Shown one piece after another: positions 55,378-64,000 of a DNA stretch of 64,000 nt. The notes beneath the pieces were generated by a model, which worked only from the letters and a program-made list of their open reading frames with translations, did not search any database and was not told the DNA's origin. Source of the DNA: Prunus persica (lineage: Eukaryota > Streptophyta > Magnoliopsida > Rosales > Rosaceae); NCBI RefSeq assembly GCF_000346465.2, contig NC_034015.1:8777744-8841743 (forward strand), given 5' to 3'. How positions within the stretch are numbered: the stretch's first letter is position 1; every line of letters begins with the position of its first letter. The translations under genes were made by a program, and so were the position numbers.

Positions 55378-57690
55378 CAGGGTGTAACACCCCGACTCCA
55401 AATTTAACCCTTATTTAAGTTATTTAAATTATTTAAGGGAAATTATAAATTTACCCTTGAGATAAGGGCATTTGGTTATTTTCTTAACCGGAGAGAGTTT
55501 TGGGCAGTGACTAGTATTTTTGGATAGGTCGTACTGAGATGAGTTCGTATACACGTAGTGGGCTCAAATCGGAGTTGTAACGAGAGAGATATGGTCAAAA
55601 GAAACCCAGTGGCATAATCGTAATTATTTTGAAATGGGATTTTTATAAAAATCAGATTTTTCTCTATCTCTCTCTCTCTCCCTCCCGCGAGCTCTCTCTC
55701 TCTCCCCTTCGGTCTCTTTCTCTCTCTCTCTCCGCGTAACTCCGGTGTCGTCCTATTCCAGCCCCAGCCGACTCCCACCTCCAGCCGCTGTGGTTTCGCC
55801 GGAAAATGAAGAAGAAGCGGCCGTGGTCTCCCTGTCGATCTCCTTCCTCCGGCCACCGATTCCAAAGAGCAGGGTATGATTTCTTACCTATTTTTCATGC
55901 TCTAGCTGCCTGTTGGGTAGAATTGGATCGATTTTTAGCGTAGCTAATTCGATTTACGAATTGAAATTCGGCCGTTTTTGGGATCGCAATTCCAGCCACT
56001 TCCGTTCAGTTTTTGGGATAGGTCCAAGAACAAAAGTGGTTCCAAATAGGGTGTTATACCTAGGGTAGGAGTTCGGAGTAGTGGTTTTGAGATTTTCCGG
56101 TGATGCGTAATCGCTTTGGACACCCAACGCTGCCAGCGAGTGTGCCGGCGCGTGGGCGAGGGTAGTGGAGTTGCACTGTGTCTCGATGAGATCCTTAGGT
56201 TGTCACGAGTGCGTAGGATTTCACGGATCTCAATTCGGACGTCGTTTGACTATCGAACGGACGATCGCATATTGTGCGTTATCCTGGTTCGATAGGTTGG
56301 GACCGTTGGATGGTCTCAAATTTAATATATGTTAATCTAGGTATTTCTAGGATCGTGTAGGAATTCACCGATCGTGAATCGGAGCCCCGGATGTTCCGGT
56401 TTAATAATTTAAAATTTATGTTTTATATTAACCGTCAGATCGTGTGATCGTGAGCGATCTGACCGTCCGATCTGAACCAAACTTGCAGGATGAGTGTCCT
56501 ATACCTTATAGAACCCATAGGAACTTTCGGATCGGAGTTTGGAGGTCGTGGGCCCCGTAGGCCCGTTTGACCAGGGTTAGGGTAGTTTGACCCCTGGTTG
56601 ACCGTGAGTCTCCCGGAGTAATCTCACATTCCCAGGGGGATTATCAGGTGCTAGACTATTGTTGAGGTCTACACAATATTAGAAGTAAATTATATATTTA
56701 TTTACGTTTGTAAAGGCATAAAAAGAGTCTAGAGTGTCAGTTTAGAGTGCTATACGCACTACCTTAGGTACCTCCTCGGATTTTGATTACACTACAAGTA
56801 TCACCATGTGAAAGTTAGGTTCCACGTGGCGTAGGTTATCCGGCGTGCGGACAAACCTCATACGTGGCATTGGTAGTATCGGCGTATGGGGAGATTACGT
56901 GATATTATGTTGAGGTCGTGCATGGCGTAGGTTATCCGGCGTGTCGACAGACCCCATACGTGACGTTGGTTGTACCGGCGTATGGGGAGATATGTGATAT
57001 GATGTGCAGGTCTCGCATGGCGTAGGTTATCCGACGTTAAGACAGGCCCCATACGTGGCGTGGGTTGTACCGGCGTATGGGGAGATTATGTGAAATACAG
57101 AGAAAAGAAATAAGGTATTGCCTATGTGTGGAATTGAGTTTTATGAAAGAACTATGTGTGGTTTGATCCCTCAAGGAGATTACGTAGGCAGCCTAAGATT
57201 ATTAGGTGCAGCCGCAGACTAAATGTTAGTCATATAGAGATTGGTTCGGACCATGTTGTTGGTCCTGAAATTGAGGTGAAAATGTGATTATGTTAGGAGG
57301 CTAAAACCTCATATATTGAAATGTGAAAGGTTAAATGATGCATGTTCAAATTTAATAGTCATAATTTATATTTGAATTTATCGTTTGCCTTGCTTAAGGC
57401 ATGAATTGGTTTGTTAGCATGCTTGGTAGTTGAGAAGTATTGGAAAGCCAAAGGCCGCTTATGTGAATTGCATGAAATTATATTATGCATGCTGCCAGTT
57501 GTGGATAGTAAATTGTGTTTTATGCAGGTTGTAATTTTGGGAAATGTCCAATTTATAGGGGAGACTCTGCCGAAATTTCGGCAGAAAGTCTCGATCTTTA
57601 TTAAGTGGGGTCGGCATCTGGGTGATGTCGGAAATTTCCACAGGGTTCGCCTCGGGTTTTGGGAAATTCGGGGATGGTCCTTTCACAGGG
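55378..57690 (+). mobile_element. Solo gypsy-type LTR B (55383-57685) with target duplication CAGGG
   Basis: It starts TGTAACACCCCGACTCC and ends GGTCCTTTCA, and CAGGG stands at both sides (55378-55382 and 57686-57690). Across it, taking out the LTR and one CAGGG leaves the transposase frame continuous (VMRYYLPL then KPRLQQLY). It contains three tandem units of about 70 bp (56856-57090) with GCATGGCGTAGGTTATCC and CCATACGTG. It was left by recombination between the two LTRs of a full element. Confidence 0.93.
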
Positions 57691-58504
57691 GCAGATAATA
57701 ACGCATGACTTTTTGTGGGATCTTAGTCGTTCTATTCTGAGATGTCATTTTGTACCTCGACTCATTGCATATAGGGCATATATCTAATGTTTCATGCTCT
57801 TTGTAGAATAACATGCAATTGTTTTTGCAAACGTGAATTTTTTCATAACCCAATCCAAGACCATTCAACACCTTCTGCGCTTGTTTATGGTCTTTCGGCA
57901 AACAATTGTCCATCAAAAGCATTCTCTTGAAAATCCCCAAGAAGTAATCGAAACATAGGTTCGACATACGATACTTTATTTTTCCGTGCATTAGCTCCAC
58001 AATGACCATGAGAACGGAAAAGCTCTCGCACCTTGGGTATAACTCTTGGTTGACATTTTTTCACAGTTTTTCATATTGTTCAAACTCCGCACTATCTATT
58101 GGTGTAGGCACGTCATCTTCCCCTTCCTGATTGATGTTGGTCGATGCAAATGGAAAAGCATCCTGTATAATATCCATGACTTGATCATTAGGATCCACAA
58201 TAGGTTCAACACTGTCTACTCTTGTGGCATTTGAAGACGAAGCATGGTTTAATTGTTCCCCGTGAAGGTTCCAAATGTTATATGTCTCAATCATTCCATT
58301 CCTTACTAAATGAAATCCAACATTTTCAATTGTCTCCCACAATGTGTTGTTACACCTTCTACAAGGACAACGGATTCTAGTTGCACCCGGGTTGTGTCCA
58401 CGTGCAAACTCAATAAAATCCTCGATTCCATCCAAGTATTCTTCTGCGCATCTATTCGGGTTCTGTATCCACCTTCTGCTCATAATTCCTGAAACCACAA
58501 TCAA
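57691..58504 (-). pseudogene. CACTA TNPD-type transposase, upstream part
   Basis: It starts at ATG 58504 or at MSRRWIQNPNR. The transposase-associated domain (WIQNPNRCAEEYLDGIEDF, IRCPCRRCNN, NIWNLHGE) is followed after a small frame change near 58060 by CESFSVLMVIVELMHGK-type text, LCFDYFLGIFKRMLLMDNCL, GLGYEKIHVCKNNCMLFYK, CPICNESRYK and VMRYYLPL. Then the solo LTR interrupts the gene. This is the N-terminal third of the protein whose remainder begins at 55377. Confidence 0.85.
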
Positions 58505-59298
58505 AACACAACAATCACAACAACTTCATACAAAGTTATAATGTCACCTTATGCCTCCGATAAGGGCCCTATCCCATTCGGGAATGCATAGTTCTGTCAC
58601 GTAACCTACGGCTACATGAGATTAGATTTTGACGTGGATGAATTTTGGCAGCATCTCAATATAGTTCTTGAGGTGGGCATAGGTATAAATACTACGTACA
58701 ACCCGAAGAACGTACCGAGATGACACCGAAATCTCCACAATCGAAACCTAATCTTGTAGCCGTAGATTTGATGACAATATTATGCATTACCAAACTGTCT
58801 GAATAATGGGACAATTCAAGAATTAATTGGACCGCAGTCATGCTTTACGTATCCATGCACGAAATCCAACTAATCTCGAACGGGAAACTAAGTGTTACTA
58901 AACATAAAAATAAAAGTACGAAGTTAATTTCAATTAACTTCGTACATCACAATACATTGTGCTACGTCACGCACAATTTAACAACATAATATAAATATAA
59001 CTTCACAAAAAAAATATAAACATAACAAACTAACTTTAACATTTTTAATATATAAAACGAATAAAATACCTTCTCAATCGTTCTCCACCAATCGCTAATT
59101 ACAAATATCCCTAACGAGAACAAAATTAATAGCGTTAGTACGAATTTACATTAATACTTTTAAACTAACGACAAAAAATGCTTACCCAATGAACGTACTG
59201 AATTCCCAGCAGAGGCAGCGGCAGAGAGGTTGAGAGAGAGGCAGAATGCTTTTTTTTTTTTTTTGCATTCTGCCTCTGCAATGGCAGAATTCTAATAT
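58505..59298 (-). other. Leader region of CACTA element 2
   Basis: About 800 bp upstream of the transposase start with no gene. It is AT-rich and ends near 59200-59280 in a purine/pyrimidine stretch with a T-run and a short inverted phrase (GCAGAATGC/GCATTCTGC). Confidence 0.5.
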
Positions 59299-59932
59299 GA
59301 AGAAGAAAGACTTTGCGTGACGAACCATTAATTTCATCGCGCAAACTGCCGTCGCGAAAAATCATTTTTCCGTCGCACAAAACAACTTTTTCGTCTCGCA
59401 AGCACGTGTCGACATTAAACTTTTGCGCGACGCATGACATGGTTCGTCGCGCAAAAACAACTTTCCGTCGCTCAAAATCAATCTTTCGTCGCACAAGAAT
59501 GTACTGACATCAAACTTTACGTGACGAACACGATTTCCGTCGCGAAAAAAAAAATCCCCTCAAGTATTTTGGCGCCAAAAAAAAAAATCCCTCGTTTTCT
59601 TATGCGACGATAAATGATGTCGTCGTGCTAAGTTGTCTTTTGCGACGAAAACTGTCGTCGCACAAGTTTTTGCCGCCAAATAACGGGACCCACTGTTTTA
59701 TGTACACCTTTACTCGACGAAGAGTCAAATCGTCGCACTAGGTTCTCTTACGCAACGATTTTTTTCGTCGCGCAAGTGTTTGGCGCCAAAAAAAAAAATT
59801 CGGGTTTTTTTTTTCCTCACTTTGCGTGACGAAAACTTTGGTCGCGCCAGTTTTCAGTAGTATGTGCGACGAATATTTTTTTCCGTCGCTGTAGTGCATT
59901 TTGCGTCGCGCAAATAGTAAAACGTAGTAGTG
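59299..59932. repeat. Right subterminal repeats and terminal repeat of CACTA element 2
   Basis: TTCGTCGCGCAA, TTGCGCGACG and TTTGGCGCCAAA words recur to the end. The last 9 bases, GTAGTAGTG, are the terminal repeat. Confidence 0.85.
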
Positions 59933-60215
59933 AGTAAGATTTAAAATTCTTGGTCCCATCCTTGGTCCTCTACATCTGCTCCATCCAGTTGAATTTCTTT
60001 TTTTTATTTATTTTAATTTTATTTAATTTTTCTAAATTTGTATAGCAAAAATATGATAGATCACCTCGTAGGACCTCCTGCCTACTCGGGTCTTGTATGG
60101 ATTAGTGAAACAATAACTCTACGGGCACCAACTTGTTTACCAACTTTTGGATACCAACACATGTGGCACATGACATGGCAACCCATGTCATCTGCCATCT
60201 CATCTATTTTAATAC

Positions 60216-60299
60216 ATAAAAGAATTTCTCACCGAAAAAATGGGGGGTTTTTTATATTTATTTTAAATTATATCTTTTTTCGATGAGAAATTCTTTTAT
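60216..60299. repeat. Short inverted repeat, hairpin-forming
   Basis: AAAAGAATTTCTCACCGAAAAAA near 60219 pairs with TTTTTTCGATGAGAAATTCTTTTA near 60276-60299, about 23 bp arms with one mismatch around a 35-bp AT-rich loop. It lies directly before the LTR element at 60303. A MITE remnant is possible. Confidence 0.6.
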
Positions 60300-60302
60300 T
60301 TA

Positions 60303-60825
60303 TGTTGATGCTCAAAATGGTTCAGCCAAGGTTGAGTCCAACTTAGTGATGAGGTGTGATGGATGATGGATGAAGGTGAGGACCTTCACCAAGTGTGTGA
60401 GGATTTGGCCAAACGATAAACATATAGAAGACAAGATATACGTGGTTCACCCGAATGATGGGCTACGTCCACGGAGAAGGGTGTTCTCATTATGATAATG
60501 TTTGTTTACGTTTGTACAAGGGGATTAGACCCAAATATAAAGATAACAAGTGAGAAGCCCAACCCAGAGATGGATCTAGAAGAGAGAGTCCAAGGCCTAA
60601 GGGTCTAGATCCAAGACCCGGATCCTCTTCTAAGGAAAGAGCAGTCTTCTTTTATAGGTGAGGGGGAGTCTTCATCTCTTGTAGTTTTCCGATGTGGGAC
60701 TCCTCCTGCTATGCTTAGAGTTGTGATTTGTGGTGATGCTTCTTTGGCTAAGGTGATGACCTCTCAAAGCATGGCACGTGGATGATCTAGCCTAGCTAGT
60801 TGCTCGGTCAGTTACGGTACCAACA
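60303..60825 (-). repeat. 3' LTR (523 bp) of the Tat-like element
   Basis: On the plus strand it runs TGTTGATGCTC to GTACCAACA. The partner LTR starts at 63758. Confidence 0.87.
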
Positions 60826-60842
60826 GTAGTCCCCCAAGTTCT
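60826..60842 (-). promoter_or_regulatory. Polypurine tract of the Tat-like element
   Basis: Read on the minus strand, AACTTGGGGGACTAC stands directly before the LTR start TGTTGGTACC. Confidence 0.75.
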
Positions 60843-60984
60843 CGAGTAAGAAGGTACTTCTTGGTTGGGGACTTGTAATTTTAAGTGCACTGGCCGAGCA
60901 ACACCATAGTTCATCTTCCAAGCTGTATAGTGCACTACCCATAGTCCCCCAAGTCCCCGGGTAAGAAGGACATTTGGAAGGGAG

Positions 60985-61395
60985 AGAACTTGGCACGAGG
61001 GTGCCGAAGGTGAAGGGGTTGTCGAAGGCACAAAGCTTGCGTGTCGCAAGGCAATGTGCCTAGGCACGAGGGTGCCGAAGGCATAAGAATTGCATGTCGC
61101 AAGGCGATGGGCCTAGGCACAAGGGTGCCGAAGGCATAAGACTTACATGTTGCAAGACAATAGAGCTAGGCACGGGGGTGCCGAAGGCATAGGGGATGCC
61201 GAAGGCACAAAGCTTGCATGTCGCAAGGCTATGTGCCTAGGCACGAGGGTGCCGAAGGCATATGACTTGCATGTTGCAAGATAATAGAGCTAGGCACGGG
61301 GGTGCCGAAGGCATAGGGGATGCCGAAGGCACAAAGCTTGCATGTCGCAAGGCTATGTGCCTAGGCACGAGGGTGCCGAAGGCATAAGAATTGCA
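60985..61395. repeat. Tandem array of GGCACGAGGGTGCCGAAGGC units
   Basis: About seven units with a period of roughly 55-70 bp. Each combines GTGCCGAAGGCA with CTTGCATGTCGCAAGG. GGCACGAGGGTGCC and TTGCATGTCGCAA are themselves partly self-complementary. Confidence 0.85.
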
Positions 61396-61419
61396 TACGT
61401 GCAAATAATAATAATAATA

Positions 61420-61795
61420 ATAGCTTCTTTTTTTTTTTTTTGGAAGCTCGGGAGCTAGACCTTCGGCAGGCTGAGGCTGTTCAAAATTTTGGGGGCTCTC
61501 CTCTCCTTCCATGGTCCTTGCCGTTCGGCAAGGGTCTAGCCCTTTTTTTTTTTTTTTTTTTTTGGAGGCTCGGGAGCTAGACCTTCGGCAGGCTGAGGCT
61601 GTTGAAAATTTTGGGGGCTCTCCTCTCCTTCCATGGTCCTTGCCGTTCGGCAAGGGTCTAGCCCTTTTTTTTTTTTTTTTTTTTGGAGGCTCGGGAGCTA
61701 GACCTTCGGCAGGCTGAGGCTGTTGAAAATTTTGGAGGCTCTCCTCTCCTTCCATGGTCCTTGCCGTTCGGCAAGGGTCTAGCCCTTTTTTTTTT
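61420..61795. repeat. Three tandem 121-bp units with T-runs and the palindrome CCTTGCCGTTCGGCAAGG
   Basis: Units start with a run of 16-20 T and continue GGAGGCTCGGGAGCTAGACC, TTCGGCAGGCTGAGGCTG and CCTTGCCGTTCGGCAAGGG. The palindromes stand at 61516, 61638 and 61759. A fourth, changed unit follows, with another palindrome at 61866. Confidence 0.9.
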
Positions 61796-62439
61796 CTTTT
61801 TTTTTTTTTTTTTTTTTGAGGCCGGGCCTTTGCCTTTGTGGGTTTGTTGGTGTTTATTTCATGGCCCTTGCCGTTCGGCAAGGGACCAAAGTGGGTTTGG
61901 CTAACGAGGTTGAGAGGGTTGGACCCGAGATGGGCCTTGGCCAAATGAGAAAAGAATAGGAGCTAGGGTTTTGCATTGTGAGAAAGGGATAGATAAAAAT
62001 CCACAGCCCTTGCCGTTCGGCAAGACATAGCTGAGACTTTAATATAGGTAAGTCTGGTGCTATCCCTTCGGCACGGTCCTTGCTTTCGACAGTTGGAGCT
62101 CTCATTTCCTTCGGCAAGGGTGTTGGGTGCCGAGGCAAAGCTGGGCTGTGTAGTGAGTTTTGGGGGCTCTAGTCGATCGGCAGGGGCGGTTTCGAGGGTG
62201 TGCCGTGAGCTTTCGAGGTGGCATCGTGGGCTGGGTTCTTGATATAGAGGCGAAAACTTTCGAGCTGTCAGGACGTGTCTTGCCGTTCGGCAAGGGATTT
62301 GGAAGCCAAACTCGCAGGTCCGCACGGCAAGGGTGGATTGGTGCCGTTTGCAAGAGCCGGGTCTCATTCGGCAGGTGGTTTTTGAGCGAGGGTGGAGCTG
62401 ATCACGGTCTTGCCGTTCGGCAAGGTTTCCACGACTGGT

Positions 62440-62590
62440 TCAAATTGTTGGCAGGACAGCATCGGCAGGGCTACACAACTGGTTCAAGTCATTGGCGAGA
62501 GCTTCGGCAAGGCCACACGACCTGGTTCAAGTCGTTGGCGAGAGCTTCGGCAAGGCCACACGACCTGGTTCAATTCGTCCGCTTGTGGGT
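62440..62590. repeat. Short tandem repeat with GTTGGCGAGAGCTTCGGCAA
   Basis: Three units of about 45 bp (CACACGACCTGGTTCAAGTC, GTTGGCGAGAGCTTCGGCAA). Degenerate copies continue to both sides. Confidence 0.82.
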
Positions 62591-63736
62591 TTCCGTTAGG
62601 GTCTGCACAGCCCTTGCCGTTCGGTAGGGCTTTGGTCAAGAAAATTTCTAACCCCTCGGGCTGTCAGCAAGAAGGAAAGGCCTGGATTAAGGGATGTGAG
62701 CTGGGTCTGCCTTCGGTGACTAGGGTGCGTGCCATATGTTGACTGGGCTTGGCACGAGGCAAGGGGCTGGGTGAAGAATCGGTGCTGGTCCTTCAGCAGT
62801 CGGGCACGTCCCTGAGGTTGCGGTAGGAGGGTGAAGCCGGGCTGCGTGGATATTTTGGCCAGAGCTGGAGTTGCTACAACAGTCCTTGCGGGCGGGCGCT
62901 AGACGGCTCGACATCAGTCCCTGCCGAACGGTAAGGTTGGCGTGACTTTTTGGTGAAGGGTTTGTGAGCTGAAAGGGGGGTGACCTGAGTAATTATTCAG
63001 TCTGTGGGTGCCGAACGGCAGCTTTGGTTTCCACTAGCATTTAAGGGGAGCATGACGTAGGACGGTAGCTAGGTGCCATCAGAGATTTCTGCAGAGATAC
63101 CTTCTGTTTCATATGTGCCAAATGGCCTGAAGCAATGTTTGTTGGTTATCAACAACATTATCCCTCAAATAATAATAAACAATAAGCAATTAGTCATGTT
63201 GCTTATCATTTGCAGATTATTCACGTGGCCTAGCCTTGGATTTCTTCATCCCAGTGGTGGTCCACTCCTTCCAATATTAAATAAGGTAGCCAATGATGAA
63301 ATAAAGTCCCCTGGTATAAAATAGTGGCTTCCTCTTTTGGCCATGCAAGCCATGCAAGACAGGGTGCCGAAGGCGTCGTTCACGTTGGAGAGGCCGAGTG
63401 CTGAAAGCATCGCACATGCCGAGTAATGCTGAGGTGTTGAACATATCGCTTGCACCGAATAACTATGTGGACTTCCATTTGCATTGAAATGGTGGCTTGC
63501 TCTCTGGCCATGCAAACCATGTAAAGTAATATCCTTGGTTGGCATCTTCCCAATTGAAATTCTTCAAGGTGACCTAACGGTAGGCTGCTTTTGCAAATAT
63601 GTCTTCTGTATGCTGGTGCCTTCAAACCCCAGGGTGTCTTCGACACAAATGGTGCTAAACGGTAAGCCAAAATATGATGCTGGAAAGGGTGCCGAGGGCA
63701 CTAAAGGAAAGGAAGAACATAAGCTTTTTGTGTTGA
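62591..63736. other. Remaining interior of the Tat-like element
   Basis: No gene. Contains further GCCGAACGGYA words (near 62925 and 63008) and a GC-poor part (63080-63500), with repeated GCCATGCAARCCATGYAA text near 63340 and 63505. Confidence 0.6.
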
Positions 63737-63757
63737 TTCCCACAGATGGCGCCAAAC
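63737..63757 (-). promoter_or_regulatory. Primer-binding site of the Tat-like element
   Basis: On the minus strand GTTTGGCGCCATCTGTGGGA directly follows the end of the 5' LTR. This form is typical of Tat/Ogre gypsy elements. Confidence 0.82.
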
Positions 63758-64000
63758 TGTTGATGCTCAAAATGGTTCAGCCAAGGTTGAGTCCAACTTA
63801 GTGATGAGGTGTGATGGATGATGGATGAAGGTGAGGACCTTCACCAAGTGTGTGAGGATTTGGGCAAATTTAACGATAAACATATAGAAGACAAGATATA
63901 CGTGGTTCACCCGAATGATGGGCTACGTCCACGGAGAAGGGTGTTCTCATTATGATAATGTTTGTTTACATTTGTACAAGGGGATTAGACCCAAATATAA
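63758..64000 (-). repeat. 5' LTR of the Tat-like element, cut by the window edge
   Basis: It matches 60303-60540 with a few differences: a 4-base insertion near 63869 and GGGCAAATT for GGCCAAA. Confidence 0.87.

Larger units (their letters stand above)
47461..59932 (-). mobile_element. CACTA (En/Spm) transposon 2, complete ends, 12.5 kb
   Basis: It starts CACTACTACATTTTAGG at 47461 and ends with AAAACGTAGTAGTG at 59932, its inverted partner. Both are flanked by the 3-bp duplication AGT (47458-47460 and 59933-59935). Repeats of TCGTCGCGCAA fill the outer parts. Genes run on the minus strand: TNPD-type transposase (58504 down to 52829), then a TNPA-type gene (about 49990 down to 48167). Both are damaged. 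A 2.3-kb solo LTR sits in the first. The ends look usable, so it might be moved by enzymes supplied by another element. Confidence 0.92.
60303..64000 (-). mobile_element. Non-coding Tat-like gypsy LTR element (LARD type), right LTR partial
   Basis: The plus-strand sequence from 60303 recurs almost unchanged from 63758 to the window end, giving two LTRs. Orientation is minus. Inside the right LTR the minus strand reads TTTGGCGCCATCTGTGGGAA, the primer site typical of Tat/Ogre-type gypsy elements. Inside the left LTR the minus strand reads AACTTGGGGGACTAC, a purine tract. The 2.9-kb interior encodes no gag or pol. It consists of tandem repeats, T-runs and palindromes. It would depend on proteins of an autonomous relative. 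The few LTR differences (for example 60412 against 63865) suggest recent insertion. Confidence 0.85.

Noticed and set aside
47461..59932. Two separate CACTA elements, suggested by internal subterminal repeats
   Set aside because: Only one pair of CACTACTAC ends with a matching AGT duplication is visible, and gene order fits one element. Kept as a question in the findings, not as a feature.
61237..61944. 235-residue frame with lysine runs in the Tat-like element
   Set aside because: It is the direct translation of 121-bp tandem repeats with T-runs (KKKKKK from TTTTTT), with no domain.
61000..62600. Regularly spaced palindromes resembling a CRISPR array
   Set aside because: Unit spacing is irregular, the intervening sequences are repeats rather than unique spacers, there are no cas genes, and the context is plant retroelement DNA.
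63481..63670. Possible gene near the 5' LTR of the Tat-like element
   Set aside because: Short frames in all phases and both strands without motifs, between repeat DNA and the primer site.
1..64000. tRNA or rRNA genes
   Set aside because: No cloverleaf-like pair of A/B boxes or rRNA core sequences were seen. The TGGTATCAGAGC matches are primer-binding sites.

Overview
This window is nuclear plant DNA dominated by nested transposable elements. It contains one apparently intact host gene, a thaumatin-like protein (PR-5 family). That protein's exon layout and sequence look like the fruit thaumatin-like proteins of the rose family, closest in my reading to the cherry/peach type, so Prunus or a close relative is my inference. 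Gag/pol retroelements, CACTA, Mutator and Helitron elements, spliced genes, AT-rich spacers and GA/CT/AC microsatellites all fit a dicot. I see no tRNA, rRNA, CRISPR array or prokaryotic feature.

1-13632: a minus-strand Ty1/copia element (181-bp LTR at 13452-13632, gag at 13252, pol remnants down to position 30, start of the 3' LTR at 1-29). It is split by a 9.2-kb insertion (3926-13126, flanked by a 12-bp repeat). That insert was itself hit by Sirevirus-type copia element 1 (4920-12743, two 1379-bp LTRs, target duplication ATATG). 13633-16235: decayed DNA, a 5'-truncated thaumatin-like copy (14475-15114), and a cluster of GACCGGTC-core palindromes. 16236-25210: Sirevirus element 2, joined through a shared truncated LTR to the start of a third copy. 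Elements 1 and 2 share the same pol lesions, so this is a non-autonomous family.

25211-29168: an inverted-repeat element, diverged LTR-like DNA and a 2.8-kb solo gypsy-type LTR. 28925-38973: a large inverted duplication. Two 3.2-kb arms (28925-32118 and 35784-38973), nearly identical, flank a 3.7-kb centre. The centre holds a Mutator-type transposon carrying a fragment of a CER3-like wax gene (32210-33590), a small Helitron directly beside it (33600-33887), and the intact thaumatin-like gene (34559-35467).

39160-45816: CACTA element 1, plus strand, with an almost intact TNPD-type transposase but no left end. 45817-47460: a further copy of sequence found in the inverted arms, then microsatellites. 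47461-59932: CACTA element 2, complete at both ends (TSD AGT), with minus-strand TNPD and TNPA pseudogenes, interstitial telomere repeats, a captured gypsy-LTR fragment and a solo LTR (55383-57685, TSD CAGGG) inside the transposase gene. 60303-64000: a minus-strand, non-coding Tat-like LTR element built of tandem repeats and many copies of the palindrome CCTTGCCGTTCGGCAAGG. It runs off the right edge.

The only host function suggested is extracellular defence or fruit-protein production by the thaumatin-like gene. Everything else is mobile DNA at different stages of decay. The main interest lies in palindrome arrays inside non-autonomous LTR elements, gene capture by a Mutator element, and the inverted duplication around the thaumatin gene.
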